The notes under the pieces were generated by a model. The model made no database searches, was not told the origin of the DNA, and saw only the letters and a list, made by a program, of their open reading frames with translations. The translations under genes and the position numbers were made by a program. Shown piece after piece: positions 35,791 to 46,078 of a stretch of 64,000 nucleotides of DNA. How positions within the stretch are numbered: position 1 is the first letter of the stretch; each line of letters begins with the position of its first letter. The stretch spans positions 310,001-374,000 of the forward strand of contig NZ_NCSY01000006.1 of the NCBI RefSeq assembly GCF_002156875.1. The letters run 5' to 3'. This stretch comes from Bacillus sp. EAC. Its GTDB lineage: Bacteria; Bacillota; Bacilli; Bacillales; Bacillaceae_G.

Positions 35791-37059
35791 ATGAACTATG
35801 ACGTGATTGTAATAGGTGGCGGGACATCTGGTTTAATGGCTGCAATAAGTGCTGCTGAAAATAAGGCAAAAGTCCTTCTACTCGAGAAAGGTAATAAACT
35901 CGGACAAAAACTCCTTATCTCAGGTGGAGGTCGTTGTAATGTCACTAACCGCTTACCAGTTGAAGAAGTAATTAAGCATATTCCTGGAAACGGACGTTTT
36001 TTATACAGTGCGTTTTCTATTTATAATAATGAAGATATCATTCAATTTTTCGAGAAAATGGGCGTCGCTCTTAAAGAAGAGGATCACGGAAGAATGTTCC
36101 CTGTTTCAAACGATTCAAAATCTGTTTTGGAAGCATTAATTCAAAAACTAAAAAAACATCATGTTGATATTCAAATAAATAGAACTGTTAAAGATGTATT
36201 ATATGAAAATGACAAAGTAGTAGGCATTCTATTAAATGATAAAACGGTTATCAATACGAAAAGTGTTGTACTTGCTGTTGGCGGTAAATCCGTACCTCAT
36301 ACTGGTTCAACTGGTGATGGGTATGCTTGGGCCAAAAAAGCAGGTCATACAATAACTGAACTATTCCCAACGGAAGTACCTATCACATCGAGTGAAGGAT
36401 TCATTCAGAGCAAAACATTACAAGGACTCGCGTTAAGAGACATTGAATTAAGTGTACTAAATCCAAAAGGTAAAAAGGTGATTTCACATAAAATGGACAT
36501 GCTTTTTACCCACTTTGGAATTTCGGGTCCAGCAGCACTTAGATGTAGCCAATTTGTGTATAAAGTACAACAAAAATTCAATACAAAAATCGTGACAATG
36601 GCAATTGATCTATTCCCAGATCAAAATGAAGAAGCTATTTTTCAAGAAACAAATAATCTGCTAAAAAACGAACCTAAGAAATCAGTAAAAAATGTATTAA
36701 AGGGATTAGCGCCTGAAAGATATCTATTATTTTTACTATCAAAATGTGGAATAGATGAATCCACCTCGTGCAATGAGATTAGTACATTAAAAATAAGAGA
36801 GCTTGTCCAATCTTTTAAAAGCTTTACATTTGAAGTGAATGGAACACTTTCAATTGAAAAAGCATTCGTAACAGGTGGAGGAGTTTCGACTAAGGAGATA
36901 CATCCAAAAGAAATGTCTTCTAAGTTAATGAATGGACTTTATTTTTGCGGAGAATTATTAGATATCCATGGCTATACAGGAGGTTACAATATTACAGCCG
37001 CATTTGTTACTGGACGATTAGCTGGTGCATCTGCAGCCGAGTACTCATTACATTTATAA
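35791..37059 (+). CDS. ytfP: FAD-dependent oxidoreductase, HI0933 family (YtfP)
   Basis: A 422-residue flavoprotein. FAD Rossmann motif [34 protein letters not shown] is diagnostic of the HI0933/YhiN family. [19 protein letters not shown] lies mid-protein and the C-terminus has [12 protein letters not shown] and [18 protein letters not shown]. Reaction unknown. Ends in a terminator. Confidence 0.87.
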   Translation: MNYDVIVIGGGTSGLMAAISAAENKAKVLLLEKGNKLGQKLLISGGGRCNVTNRLPVEEVIKHIPGNGRFLYSAFSIYNNEDIIQFFEKMGVALKEEDHGRMFPVSNDSKSVLEALIQKLKKHHVDIQINRTVKDVLYENDKVVGILLNDKTVINTKSVVLAVGGKSVPHTGSTGDGYAWAKKAGHTITELFPTEVPITSSEGFIQSKTLQGLALRDIELSVLNPKGKKVISHKMDMLFTHFGISGPAALRCSQFVYKVQQKFNTKIVTMAIDLFPDQNEEAIFQETNNLLKNEPKKSVKNVLKGLAPERYLLFLLSKCGIDESTSCNEISTLKIRELVQSFKSFTFEVNGTLSIEKAFVTGGGVSTKEIHPKEMSSKLMNGLYFCGELLDIHGYTGGYNITAAFVTGRLAGASAAEYSLHL

Positions 37060-37080
37060 ACACAGTTATATTTTATAAAC

Positions 37081-37119
37081 AAAGGACCAACGACTATTTT
37101 TTTTATCGTTTGGTCCTTT
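37081..37119 (+). terminator. Terminator of ytfP
   Basis: AAAGGACCAACGA...TCGTTTGGTCCTTTC hairpin with an A/T-rich loop; it overlaps the 3' end of the convergent small gene. Confidence 0.75.
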
Positions 37120-37282
37120 CATGATTACATAAAGAAAAGCACAAGATTGGATTACTCCCCCCAATTGATGCTAGTGTCATTTTATATTCCATTACTTTTA
37201 ATTCTTCATTCAACCTGTTCATCTTTTCTCTCGCATCCAATCTCGTTTCATGCTCTTCACTCATCTTTTTTGTCTTTAACAC
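37103..37282 (-). CDS. Small coiled-coil protein (59 residues)
   Basis: GTG start (SD AAGGTGA four bases earlier) giving MLKTKKMSEEHETRLDAREK..., a charged heptad-rich helix, followed by a cysteine-containing tail (NPILCFSLCNHERTKR). It is 29 bases downstream of the next gene on the same strand and its end overlaps the ytfP terminator. Real-gene evidence is the SD and the coiled-coil composition. Family not recognised. Confidence 0.5.
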   Translation of the reverse strand: MLKTKKMSEEHETRLDAREKMNRLNEELKVMEYKMTLASIGGSNPILCFSLCNHERTKR

Positions 37283-37311
37283 AAATTCACCTTCCCTAAG
37301 TGTTAAGGTCT

Positions 37312-37524
37312 TCAGCGTACATTTGATTGTTCATGTTGTAAATTAACTAATAAATAAAATCGTCCATCCTCTTCTACATACCCATCTGCTAATTGGAAAG
37401 TAGGCTCTATTTCTTTAAAGAAAAATTTCCCAATTAAATACTTTGAAGAATATAGTTCTATATGACCTTCCTTAAACTTTCCAATAACTTTATCCGTAAT
37501 GTCGATTTTCAATGTTTTAGGCAA
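37312..37524 (-). CDS. Small conserved hypothetical protein (70 residues)
   Basis: A TTG at 37524 eight bases after SD AAAGGAGG gives MPKTLKIDITDKVIGKFKEG..., a small beta-rich soluble protein. The upstream in-frame start at 37551 precedes the SD. Function unknown. Confidence 0.6.
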   Translation of the reverse strand: MPKTLKIDITDKVIGKFKEGHIELYSSKYLIGKFFFKEIEPTFQLADGYVEEDGRFYLLVNLQHEQSNVR

Positions 37525-37663
37525 ATCAACCCCCTCCTTTCTAACAATCAAGGCCTCAATGAAGAAATATATGAGGTTCTACTATAATATATGTCAGAAC
37601 TTCGAGGATAATCTTATTAATCAAAAAAACTTAAGCCCATTTTTAAGCCAAGCATTGTTGACT

Positions 37664-37708
37664 AAAAAAAAGAGTAAATCCAACCATTATGTTGGATCTA
37701 CTCTTTTA
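37664..37708. terminator. Terminator after the rhodanese gene
   Basis: AAAAGAGTA-ATCCAAC...GTTGGAT-TACTCTTTT, a 16-bp stem with one mismatch. Confidence 0.8.
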
Positions 37709-37748
37709 ATGTGTAGACAAATCCCCAAAATATGAGATGAAGACTCTT

Positions 37749-38045
37749 TTAATCTAATTCACCTTCCCAGGCCATCATGCCACCTTCCATATTAATAGCC
37801 TTATAGCCTAGGTCGGTCAAATATTCACATACGTTTTCACTTCGCACGCCTGCTTTACAAATAAAAATATATTCCATCTCTTTATTAAATACATCTAATT
37901 TAGTTGGAATCTCTCCCATTGGAATATGAATAGCCTCTGGTATCTTACCATGCTCAACTTCAAAATCTTCTCGTACATCAACTAAAAATAAAGTTTCACC
38001 GGCATCTAATCGTTCTTTTACTTCATTTGCTGAAATTGAATTCAT
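37749..38045 (-). CDS. ytwF: Rhodanese-domain protein YtwF
   Basis: A 98-residue single rhodanese domain with active-site loop CKAGVRSE (Cys persulfide carrier) and the CH2 motif VRSENVCEYLTDLGY. LVDVREDFEVEHGKIPEAIHIPMGEI is typical. A cytosolic sulfurtransferase; acceptor unknown. Confidence 0.87.
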   Translation of the reverse strand: MNSISANEVKERLDAGETLFLVDVREDFEVEHGKIPEAIHIPMGEIPTKLDVFNKEMEYIFICKAGVRSENVCEYLTDLGYKAINMEGGMMAWEGELD

Positions 38046-38234
38046 CTTCTTATTTCCTCCTTACTCATAGCATTATCTTATCAACTTCTCTTTAGCGATG
38101 CAAAAAGAATGATTATGTACTTATCTTCAATATTATTCCCTATTATGCTTTGTTTTAAGATCATATCAATTTGATGGTACTTCATCATTCATGCTTGTTT
38201 GCCTGCGGTTTCCGAGCCTTTAAGAATGGAATTC

Positions 38235-38261
38235 AAAAAAAACCTCATTTAAGAGGTTTTT
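38235..38261 (-). terminator. Terminator of leuS
   Basis: AAAACCTCTTAAATGAGGTTTTTTTT on the minus strand. Confidence 0.8.
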
Positions 38262-38288
38262 CTTTGAAAAATTCATAAGATTTATTGA

Positions 38289-40706
38289 TTAGTTTGCTAC
38301 AATGTTTACTAATTTTCCAGGTACTGCAATAATTTTACGCACTGTTTTTCCTTCTACTTGCTCTTTTACAGATTCATCTGATAATGCAATTTGTTCCATT
38401 TGTTCACGAGAAGCATCTTTTGCAACAAGTAATTTAGCTCTTACTTTCCCATTAATTTGGACAACGATTTCAATTTCGTCTTCTACAAGTTTTGCTTCAT
38501 CGTAAGCAGGCCATGTAGCGTATGCAATTGAATCACTGTGACCAAGTTTACTCCAAAGTTCTTCTCCGATATGTGGAGCAACTGGTGCAAGAATTTTAAC
38601 AAAACCTTCAACCATATCTTTAGGTAATTGGTCAGCTTTATAGGCCTCATTAATGAATACCATCATTTGTGATATTGCTGTGTTAAAGCGAAGTCCTTCA
38701 AAGTCTTCAGTAACTTTTTTCACTGTTTGATGATATGTTTTTTCTAGACTACTTTCAGTAATACCTTCAACAACCTTACTTGAAATAGCTTCATTATCAC
38801 CTACAAATAAACGCCATACTCGATCTAAGAAACGTCTAGAACCATCTAACCCATTTTCTGACCAAGCAATTGAAGCATCTAGAGGACCCATGAACATTTC
38901 GTATAAACGTAATGTATCTGCTCCATGGCTCGCTACGATATCATCTGGGTTTACGACATTCCCTTTTGATTTAGACATTTTCTCATTATTTTCACCTAAG
39001 ATCATACCTTGGTTAAATAATTTTTGGAATGGCTCTTTTGTTGGTACAACACCTAAATCATAAAGGAATTTATGCCAGAAACGAGCGTATAGTAAGTGAA
39101 GTACTGCATGCTCTGCTCCACCGATATATACATCAACTGGTAACCAGTGTTTTAATTTTTCTGGATCCGCAATTGCCTCTGTGTTTGTTGGATCGATATA
39201 ACGTAAATAATACCAACAACTTCCACCCCATTGTGGCATTGTATTCGTTTCACGTCTTCCTTTTTTACCAGTAACAGGATCTACAACATTAACCCAATCT
39301 ACTACGTTTGCTAATGGAGATTCACCTGTTCCACTCGGACGAATATCATCAGTAATAGGAAGGATAAGTGGTAGCTCTTCATCAGGAACAACTGTCATTG
39401 TACCGTCTTCCCAGAAAATTACTGGAATTGGCTCACCCCAATATCTTTGACGTGAGAATAACCAGTCTCTTAAACGATAGGTAACCTTTTTCTCACCAGA
39501 TTTTGTAGAGTCCAACCATTGTAGCATTTTTTCAATAGCATCTTCTTTCGTTAAATCATTTAAGAAATCTGAGTTAACGTGTTTACCATCGCCAGTGTAA
39601 GCTTCTTTTTGAACATCTCCACCTTCAACAACTTCTACGATTGGTAAATTAAATTTAACTGCAAATTCATGGTCGCGTTCATCATGTCCTGGTACCGCCA
39701 TGATTGCACCTGTACCATAACTTGCTAACACATAATCAGCAATCCAAATTGGAAGTTTTTCGTTATTTACCGGATTAACAGCGTATGCTCCAGTGAATAC
39801 ACCTGTTTTGTCTTTTGCTAAATCAGTACGCTCCAAATCACTTTTAGATTTAATTGAGTCGATGTAAGCTTCAACTGCTTCTTTTTGTTCAGCAGTCGTA
39901 ATTTTACTTACAAGATCATGCTCAGGAGCTACAACTAAGTAACTTGCACCAAATAGCGTATCTGGACGAGTTGTAAAAACAGTTACTTTCTCATTGTAAC
40001 CATCCACTGTAAAGTAAACTTCTGCGCCTTCAGATCGACCAATCCAGTTGCGTTGCATTTCTTTTAAGCTTTCTGGCCAATCCAATTCTTCTAAATCCTC
40101 TAATAATCTGTCCGCATAAGCAGTGATTTTTAAAATCCATTGCTTCATAGGGCGACGTTCAACCGGATGGCCTCCACGTTCACTCTTTCCGTCAATTACT
40201 TCTTCATTTGCTAAAACAGTACCTAGCGCTGGACACCAGTTAACTGGGACCTCATCTACATAAGCTAATCCTTTTTCAACCATTCTTAGGAAAATCCATT
40301 GTGTCCATTTATAGTAATTAGGGTCAGTTGTATTTACTTCACGGTCCCAATCATAAGAGAAGCCTAACGCTTGGATTTGATTACGGAAAGTATTTATATT
40401 TTTTTCAGTGAATTCTGCTGGGTCATTACCTGTGTCTAATGCATATTGCTCTGCAGGTAATCCAAATGCATCCCACCCCATTGGGTGAAGTACATTATAA
40501 CCTTGCATTCTTTTCATTCTTGATAATATATCAGTTGCCGTATATCCTTCTGGATGGCCTACATGAAGTCCAGCTCCAGATGGATATGGAAACATATCAA
40601 GTGCATAAAATTTTGGTTTAGACAATTCATCAATCGTTTTAAATGTTTTATTATCTTGCCAATAATTTTGCCATTTTTGTTCAATATTACGATGATTAAA
40701 ACTCAT
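38289..40706 (-). CDS. leuS: Leucyl-tRNA synthetase
   Basis: An 805-residue class Ia synthetase charging tRNA-Leu. HIGH motif in [23 protein letters not shown] in [12 protein letters not shown]. The CP1 editing domain ([33 protein letters not shown]) contains the conserved threonines and Asp for hydrolysing mischarged isoleucine or norvaline. C-terminal LVNIVAN. Normal length for bacilli. Controlled by a T-box leader. SD TAGGAGG. Confidence 0.97.
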   Translation of the reverse strand: MSFNHRNIEQKWQNYWQDNKTFKTIDELSKPKFYALDMFPYPSGAGLHVGHPEGYTATDILSRMKRMQGYNVLHPMGWDAFGLPAEQYALDTGNDPAEFTEKNINTFRNQIQALGFSYDWDREVNTTDPNYYKWTQWIFLRMVEKGLAYVDEVPVNWCPALGTVLANEEVIDGKSERGGHPVERRPMKQWILKITAYADRLLEDLEELDWPESLKEMQRNWIGRSEGAEVYFTVDGYNEKVTVFTTRPDTLFGASYLVVAPEHDLVSKITTAEQKEAVEAYIDSIKSKSDLERTDLAKDKTGVFTGAYAVNPVNNEKLPIWIADYVLASYGTGAIMAVPGHDERDHEFAVKFNLPIVEVVEGGDVQKEAYTGDGKHVNSDFLNDLTKEDAIEKMLQWLDSTKSGEKKVTYRLRDWLFSRQRYWGEPIPVIFWEDGTMTVVPDEELPLILPITDDIRPSGTGESPLANVVDWVNVVDPVTGKKGRRETNTMPQWGGSCWYYLRYIDPTNTEAIADPEKLKHWLPVDVYIGGAEHAVLHLLYARFWHKFLYDLGVVPTKEPFQKLFNQGMILGENNEKMSKSKGNVVNPDDIVASHGADTLRLYEMFMGPLDASIAWSENGLDGSRRFLDRVWRLFVGDNEAISSKVVEGITESSLEKTYHQTVKKVTEDFEGLRFNTAISQMMVFINEAYKADQLPKDMVEGFVKILAPVAPHIGEELWSKLGHSDSIAYATWPAYDEAKLVEDEIEIVVQINGKVRAKLLVAKDASREQMEQIALSDESVKEQVEGKTVRKIIAVPGKLVNIVAN

Positions 40707-40761
40707 ATTTATTGCCTCCTATTTTAATTTTAAATGGCTCGACTTGTGGTTACCGTTTTAA

Positions 40762-41002
40762 TAAAAAAAAATCCTCCCGCCCCAAAAAGGGACGAGAGGA
40801 TTTCCCGCGGTACCACCCAAATTAATGTAAAAATACATTCACTTGTTTCCGTAACGTGGAATACGACATTTATTACTTGGCAAACACCGTTCACAAATGT
40901 GGCTTATGGGCGAGTTCATGAATAGAAGGGATTGACTTTCACCAACCGTCAACTCTCTAAACCTCTTCACACTCACTACTATTCCCAATCTTAGCCGATC
41001 AT
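40762..41002 (-). promoter_or_regulatory. T-box riboswitch, leucine specific
   Basis: In RNA orientation Stem I starts near 41000 with AGUAGUGAG and carries the GACGGUUGGUGAAAGUC segment. A specifier CUC (Leu) lies in GAACUCGCCC (40914-40912). The 14-base T-box core GGGTGGTACCGCGG lies at 40818-40805, and then a terminator GGAUUUCC...CCUCUCGUCCC/GGGGCGGGAGG with U-run. Uncharged tRNA-Leu would pair with the specifier and T-box and permit leuS transcription. Confidence 0.95.
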
Positions 41003-41020
41003 TTAGATTTAATTTATACC

Positions 41021-41049
41021 ATTTTATTATAACCAAAGAAAAAGGTCAA
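41021..41049 (-). promoter_or_regulatory. leuS leader promoter
   Basis: TTGACC, 17 bases, TAAAAT on the minus strand, about 20 bases before the presumed start of the T-box transcript. Confidence 0.55.
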
Positions 41050-41066
41050 TTATACATCGCCTATTT

Positions 41067-42269
41067 TTATGAAGCGAAAGTCTCATTCTGAATATTTTCA
41101 ACTTTTTTAGCAAGTCTTTCGTAAAGTACAGAAAAAATCATACTAATGATTAAGAAGAAAACTAAAATGATAAACAGTACCTTCATACTAAACATATCAA
41201 CAATTGCCCCACCAAGCACAGGTCCAAGCATCCTACCTACTGTTGCCGCACTATTTACAATTCCTTGGTACATACCGATGCGTTCTTTTGGCGCAAGCAT
41301 ATTAGCAATTGTTGGTACAGCTGGCCACACAAACATTTCACCAATTGTTAAAATGATCATTCCTACCATAAACATCGAAAATTGTTCTGCTGTACTTACT
41401 AGCACTGTCGAAGCAATAAAAAAGCCTATTCCAAACAGCATTTGTTTTCTCATACTTAACACAAATTTACGAATGATTGTTGAAACAATCGGTTGAGCTA
41501 ATACGATCAGCGCACCATTCACAGTCCAAAGTAAACTATAATTTTTTAAACCAATGTGAAGGCTTTGCATTTCAGAAGCAATTGTTGTTTGCCATTGCAC
41601 ATAAACTAACCAACATAATATATAGGCACAACAAACAATCAATAACGCCTTCATTGACGGCGTAAAAGAAAACTTAGGCTTCTCAGCTTTTTCTACATTT
41701 TTTGTTTCACTTATTTCTTTCGGAACTTCCATATTTCTAAATCCAAAAACTGCTACAAAGAAAAAGACAATATATAATAACAAATTAGCAGTAAAGATAT
41801 TATTTATATTCGCATTAGCAACCATGCCACCAAGCGCTGTACCAACCGCAACGCCTAAATTTTGAGCAACATAAATTGCATTAAACGCCTTACGTCCACC
41901 CTCTGGCCAAGCAGCACCTACCATCGCATACATTGATGGAAATACGATTCCTACACCAAAACCTAAAGTAATGAAAAAACAACTATAAAATGACCATGAA
42001 TGATTAATAACAAGACCTAAAATCGAGAAAAACGTAATAACAATACCTGTCAAAATTGATTTATATCCTCCCAGTCGGTCAAATAGCCAACCACCGAGCA
42101 TATTCCCAAAAACCCCAGCTAATGAATTAAACATTAAAATAAGCCCTGCAACAGACAAGGACTTCCCTAAGTATTGATGAATATATATCGTATTAAACGG
42201 CCACAAAAATGAATTGCCAGTTACGTTTAATATCATTCCTATTAACAAAAACCAGAGCTTTTTTGGCAT
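41067..42269 (-). CDS. yttB: MFS transporter YttB
   Basis: A 400-residue, about 12-helix major facilitator. GGWLFDRLGGYKSIL is the loop 2-3 signature (GxxxDRxGxR/K) and PKERIGMYQGIVNSAATVGRMLGPVLGG is the drug-efflux-like motif in the second half. Substrate unknown. Adjacent to leuS as in B. subtilis. SD AGAGGGGAG. Confidence 0.82.
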   Translation of the reverse strand: MPKKLWFLLIGMILNVTGNSFLWPFNTIYIHQYLGKSLSVAGLILMFNSLAGVFGNMLGGWLFDRLGGYKSILTGIVITFFSILGLVINHSWSFYSCFFITLGFGVGIVFPSMYAMVGAAWPEGGRKAFNAIYVAQNLGVAVGTALGGMVANANINNIFTANLLLYIVFFFVAVFGFRNMEVPKEISETKNVEKAEKPKFSFTPSMKALLIVCCAYILCWLVYVQWQTTIASEMQSLHIGLKNYSLLWTVNGALIVLAQPIVSTIIRKFVLSMRKQMLFGIGFFIASTVLVSTAEQFSMFMVGMIILTIGEMFVWPAVPTIANMLAPKERIGMYQGIVNSAATVGRMLGPVLGGAIVDMFSMKVLFIILVFFLIISMIFSVLYERLAKKVENIQNETFAS

Positions 42270-42493
42270 CCCCCGTACTCCCCTCTAAGCTGTCCCCTTT
42301 TTATCTATATAACTTATTAATTGTAGAGGAGAACGTTGATTGTTTCAAGGAAGAAATTTTGGAAGCAGATTGCAAATAAAAAAATGCTGTACTCGTAAAC
42401 TTTATTGCTAATAAATATGGGGGAACTATAGATTTTCTATTTAGAATGATCAATATAATCTCTTTAAAAATTTGGGTCTGTTAAAAAGTAATG

Positions 42494-42678
42494 TTGATTT
42501 CTGTTGCAGAATCCTCCCTTTCCGTTTTGCGTGAGCTGAGCCTCCTGGGCCCACACGACGTGGGTCGTGCATGCCTTACCACAGGACGTGGTGGTATTAG
42601 CATGCCTACCTTTTTGACCAAATGCGTGGGTCCCACTTTTCTCGCTACTCCCACAGGAGTCTCACACTCCAATCAAAT
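42494..42678 (-). repeat. Dispersed Bacillaceae repeat, long form
   Basis: In element orientation it reads GAGACTCCTGTGGGAGTAGCG ... and, at 42620-42546, an arm beginning TGGTCAAAAAGGTAGGCATG. The arm contains hairpins ACCAC-GTCCT-GTGGT and CCCAC-GTCGT-GTGGG. It resumes AGGAGGCTCAGC...ACGGAAAG. The 61219-61402 copy has the same arm, whereas the 59190-59318 copy lacks it. Confidence 0.85.
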
Positions 42679-42803
42679 CTCTTAATTTTCTCTTTGCATC
42701 AAACCTGTTAAATCTCTCAGAACAAAGCGTTTTGCCAAATATCAACAATAAACATTAACAGAGTGAAAAATTTTAAAAAACACTTATAGAAAAAATCCAC
42801 AAC

Positions 42804-42829
42804 AAAAAAAGCCTACTATTTGTAGGCTC
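42804..42829 (-). terminator. Terminator of the SASP gene
   Basis: GAGCCTACAAATAGTAGGCTTTTTTT on the minus strand. Confidence 0.8.
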
Positions 42830-42836
42830 CTTTTCA

Positions 42837-42983
42837 TTATTGTTTTGATCTCTGAGGTTGACCTTTTTTAGAATTGCTAGCTTTAACTTTATCAACTGCT
42901 GATAGTTCGCCAGCGAATTCTGTGTTTGTTGCATTTTTTGTTCTTTGCTCAGGATTATTTTGTTTTGATTTCTTCTTAACCAC
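42837..42983 (-). CDS. Gamma-type small acid-soluble spore protein
   Basis: 48 residues from a GTG nine bases after SD AGGGAGG: MVKKKSKQNNPEQRTKNATN then TEFAGE. That motif resembles the GPR protease recognition site TE(F/I)A(S/G)E, and a Lys/Gln/Ser/Asn-rich tail follows. Gamma SASPs store amino acids in the spore core and are cut on germination. It is shorter than the two-repeat SspE of B. subtilis, with one cleavage site. The longer frame to 43031 is upstream of the SD. Confidence 0.7.
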   Translation of the reverse strand: MVKKKSKQNNPEQRTKNATNTEFAGELSAVDKVKASNSKKGQPQRSKQ

Positions 42984-43043
42984 GTCAATATTCCTCCCTA
43001 AATACATATATTCTTCTACATTTTCATGCATATGCGTTCTCCT

Positions 43044-43313
43044 TTAATGTGGAGTTGTGATCATTTGATGTTGTAATTCTGTTAATTGTCTACGTAATCG
43101 ATTAAATTCATCTCGATTTTCTATGTTTGCAATTCTTTCTACTTTTTCCAATTCCATTATTGCTTGCTCTAGTTGTTGTTGCGCATCTGAATACTCAATT
43201 CCATTAACATGCTCTTGTCTCATTCCTATTTCTAACTGTTCAACGGCATAGTCATATGCGTTCTTAGCTTGCTGAACTTGTTCTTGTCCGAATGCGCGAT
43301 CTGTCAAACCCAA
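43044..43313 (-). CDS. ytzC: YtzC family protein
   Basis: An 89-residue, almost wholly helical, Gln/Glu-rich protein (QEQVQQAKNAYDYAVEQLEI, QQQLEQAIMELEKVERIAN), as in YtzC of B. subtilis (DUF2524). Function unknown. TTG start after AAAGGAGG. Located 60 bases before the SASP gene on the same strand. Confidence 0.8.
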   Translation of the reverse strand: MGLTDRAFGQEQVQQAKNAYDYAVEQLEIGMRQEHVNGIEYSDAQQQLEQAIMELEKVERIANIENRDEFNRLRRQLTELQHQMITTPH

Positions 43314-43512
43314 GAAAATTCCTCCTTTTAGACTTTACTAAGTCAAAAATGAAGTACCCAATATGTAGGCTACCTTCAAGGATAGTATTTCCAAAGCGTT
43401 CTAACAAAGTACTATTATTTGTTTACATTAGAGAGATGTTTTTCCATTTGGTTTTCTATACATAGCATGATAAAATCGAGAATAGTGACTTAAAACAAGG
43501 GAGGGATGAGGA

Positions 43513-44475
43513 ATGACAAATAACAATCCTTTTCCATATACAATAGATCATAAAAGATACCATTCTTGGAACTATCATTTAAGACAGGAATTCGGTGAAA
43601 AAGTATTCAAAGTTTCGATTGATGCTGGCTTCGATTGTCCAAATAGAGATGGTACAGTGGCGTTTGGTGGTTGTACTTTTTGTAGTGCATCTGGCTCAGG
43701 GGATTTTGCAGGAAATCGAGCTGAAGATGTTGTGACTCAATTCCATAAAATTAAAGATAAAATGCATGAGAAATGGCAAAACGGAAAATACTTAGGTTAT
43801 TTCCAAGCCTATACAAATACTCATGCACCAGTAGAGGTACTTAAACAAAAGTTTGAACCAATACTAGAACAAGAAGGTGTAGTCGGACTTTCTATCGCAA
43901 CCCGACCTGATTGTTTACCAGATGATGTGGTTGAATATCTTGCTGATTTAAATAAACGAACTTATTTATGGGTAGAACTTGGTCTACAAACTGTTCATGA
44001 AAAAACGGCTAATATTATTAATCGAGCTCATGATTATAAAACATATGTTGAAGGTGTAGAAAAGCTTAGAAAACACAATATACGTATTTGTTCACATATA
44101 ATTAATGGATTACCTTTGGAAACACCTGAAATGATGATGGAAACTGCATTAGAAGTAGCAAAACTTGATATACAAGGCATCAAAATCCACTTACTGCATC
44201 TTTTAAAAGGAACTGCTATGATGAAGCAGTATGAAAAAGGACTAGTTGAATTCATGAATTTCGATGATTATATTAACTTAGTCGTTGATCAACTAGAAAT
44301 TATTCCAAGCGATGTAATTGTTCATCGAATTACTGGTGACGGTCCTCCGGATTTATTAATCGGTCCAATGTGGAGTCTTAAAAAATGGGAAGTTTTAAAT
44401 GCAATTGATCGTGAATTTGAGCGTCGTAATAGTTGGCAAGGTAAATTCGCTAAAAATAGAGTGCAATTAACATGA
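43513..44475 (+). CDS. mnmL: Radical-SAM enzyme YtqA/MnmL (TIGR01212)
   Basis: A 320-residue radical SAM protein. Fe-S cluster cysteines lie in DCPNRDGTVAFGGCTFC (Cys42, Cys54, Cys57), the TIGR01212 spacing. Also TRPDCLPDDVVEYL and VELGLQTVHEKTANIINR. In B. subtilis ytqA (mnmL) works with ytqB (mnmM) in wobble-uridine (mnm5s2U) modification without MnmC. The stop overlaps ytqB by four bases. SD AGGGAGGGATGAGG. Confidence 0.85.
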   Translation: MTNNNPFPYTIDHKRYHSWNYHLRQEFGEKVFKVSIDAGFDCPNRDGTVAFGGCTFCSASGSGDFAGNRAEDVVTQFHKIKDKMHEKWQNGKYLGYFQAYTNTHAPVEVLKQKFEPILEQEGVVGLSIATRPDCLPDDVVEYLADLNKRTYLWVELGLQTVHEKTANIINRAHDYKTYVEGVEKLRKHNIRICSHIINGLPLETPEMMMETALEVAKLDIQGIKIHLLHLLKGTAMMKQYEKGLVEFMNFDDYINLVVDQLEIIPSDVIVHRITGDGPPDLLIGPMWSLKKWEVLNAIDREFERRNSWQGKFAKNRVQLT

Positions 44476-45047
44476 TTTTAGAACGAATCTTACCTTTTGC
44501 AAGAAAACTTCTTCAATTAGCTCTTCAAGAAGGAGACATTGCAATTGACGCAACAATTGGCAATGGACATGATACAGTCTTATTAGCAAAATTAGTTGGT
44601 GAAACCGGCCATGTATTTGGTTTTGATATTCAAGATTTAGCCATTCAAAATACGATCGAGCGACTTAATAATGAGAAGTTAGCTAAACAAGTCACAGTTG
44701 TTCAAAAAAGTCATTCTGCCGTAAAAGAAGTTTTACCTACTCATTTGCATGGAAAAGTGAAAGCTGCAATTTTCAACTTAGGCTATTTACCCGGTAGTGA
44801 TAAATCGATCGTTACTGTTCCAGCTTCAACTATTTCAGCAATTCAACAAATTCTTGAAATTATGGCACCCGAAGGAATCATAGTAGTTGTAATTTATCAT
44901 GGTCATGATGGTGGAGATGTTGAAAAAGATGCATTAATGAACTTTGTTCAAAAAATTCCACAAGACTTGGCCCATGTTTTAACTTATCGATTCTTAAATC
45001 AAGCAAATAATCCCCCTTTTATTGTTGCAATCGAAAAAAGAGGTTAA
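44472..45047 (+). CDS. mnmM: tRNA wobble-uridine methyltransferase YtqB/MnmM
   Basis: A 191-residue class I SAM methyltransferase. Motif I is IDATIGNGHDTVLLA, followed by VFGFDIQD and FNLGYLPGSDKS, the family signature. VVVIYHGHDGG lies later. In B. subtilis the homologue methylates nm5U34 to mnm5U. Coupled to mnmL through an ATGA overlap, supporting one pathway. Confidence 0.88.
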   Translation: MILERILPFARKLLQLALQEGDIAIDATIGNGHDTVLLAKLVGETGHVFGFDIQDLAIQNTIERLNNEKLAKQVTVVQKSHSAVKEVLPTHLHGKVKAAIFNLGYLPGSDKSIVTVPASTISAIQQILEIMAPEGIIVVVIYHGHDGGDVEKDALMNFVQKIPQDLAHVLTYRFLNQANNPPFIVAIEKRG

Positions 45048-45061
45048 ATTAGTTGAATACC

Positions 45062-45096
45062 AAACTGTCCAACATATTTTGTTGGACAGTTTTTTT
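45062..45096 (+). terminator. Terminator of mnmL-mnmM
   Basis: AAACTGTCCAACA...TGTTGGACAGTTTTTTT. Confidence 0.85.
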
Positions 45097-45295
45097 ATTT
45101 TTTGGCTCATTTGTAGCGTATAGCAATCTAAAAGAAATAAGTTCCACTCCAAATAATCTCGTTTCGATCAAGTTGACTTAACAAAATCATTATATGATTA
45201 AAAATTTATTAAAAAAAAACTTTTTTGATATTTGGTAAATTTTTCTTGAAATATTGGTAATGATAATAAAATCAAAAAGTAAAGGAGTTTTCATC

Positions 45296-45781
45296 ATGAA
45301 AAAAGCAATTTTTGCTGGAGCAATTGTCAGTCTAATGACTTTTAGTGCAGTTTCTGTTAGTGCACAATCAATTAACTCTGCAAGTTACTATGTGCACCCA
45401 AAACAAAGTAATAATGAAGGTGATGCTAATAAACAACATCGCCACCATCACCATCACAACAAAGAAAATAACCAGTTATTTAAGAAACATAAAAAAGAGG
45501 TTATCCAATATTTATCAAACTATCTAAACCAACCAGAAGCAAATGTTAATAAAGTAGTTGAAAAGCATCAAATGGAAATGAAAAAATTAATCTTTATAGC
45601 TGTAGTTGCTAAGCTTTCAAATAAACCATTAGAAAACGTAATCGCTCAAAAAGAGAAATCAAAATCATTTAAAGATTTTTTAAGCAATAACAATATTAAA
45701 CATGAACAATTTTTTAATGAAATGAGAAGAGTTCACCAGGATATTATTACTAAAATTGAACCAGCTAAAACTAAAAACTAA
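45296..45781 (+). CDS. Secreted His-rich hypothetical protein
   Basis: 161 residues from the ATG with SD AAAGGAG. Signal peptide MKKAIFAGAIVSLMTFSAVS ending VSA-QS. The mature N-terminus holds a metal-binding-like stretch HRHHHHHNKEN around residue 50. A helical, lysine-rich domain follows (LFKKHKKEVIQYLSNYLNQ; VAKLSNKPLENVIAQKEKSK). Family not recognised. A role in metal binding outside the cell is a guess from composition only. Confidence 0.65.
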   Translation: MKKAIFAGAIVSLMTFSAVSVSAQSINSASYYVHPKQSNNEGDANKQHRHHHHHNKENNQLFKKHKKEVIQYLSNYLNQPEANVNKVVEKHQMEMKKLIFIAVVAKLSNKPLENVIAQKEKSKSFKDFLSNNNIKHEQFFNEMRRVHQDIITKIEPAKTKN

Positions 45782-45788
45782 TACTGCA

Positions 45789-45828
45789 GCATATCTTCAA
45801 TATTTTTTATTGAGGATATGCATTTTTA
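45789..45828 (+). terminator. Terminator of the His-rich gene
   Basis: GCATATC-TCAATA...TATTGA-GATATGC then ATTTTT. Confidence 0.8.
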
Positions 45829-46078
45829 ATTAATTTACATAATATAAGTTTATTTCGACATTTATCGACACTTCGAGTATCTTTTAGATTATTACTTTAA
45901 AATAAAATAGTATGATAATAGTTTTATAAATATGTAAACGTTTTCTATATCTAGTCTAATTGTTTTAGTTATTCGTTACATAAGTTAAAAATGAATTCTA
46001 ATTTAACATTATTTTGAGATACAAAAAACCAATTAAATTAACAATTAAATGAAATATTTTACATTATTTATTAAAAAT

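Larger units (their letters stand above)
42270..42836. other. Intergenic region with long-form repeat
   Basis: No gene. It contains the long-form dispersed repeat (42494-42678), with AT-rich DNA on both sides, and the SASP terminator. The pair of about 63-codon frames inside the repeat on both strands are by-products of its hairpins. Confidence 0.5.

Noticed and set aside
42481-42690. Pair of about 63-codon open frames on both strands
   Set aside because: They lie inside the long-form dispersed repeat, whose hairpins make both strands open; no SD.
42773-42988. 71-codon frame overlapping the SASP gene
   Set aside because: The other frame has the SD, the GTG start and the TEFAGE spore-protease motif.
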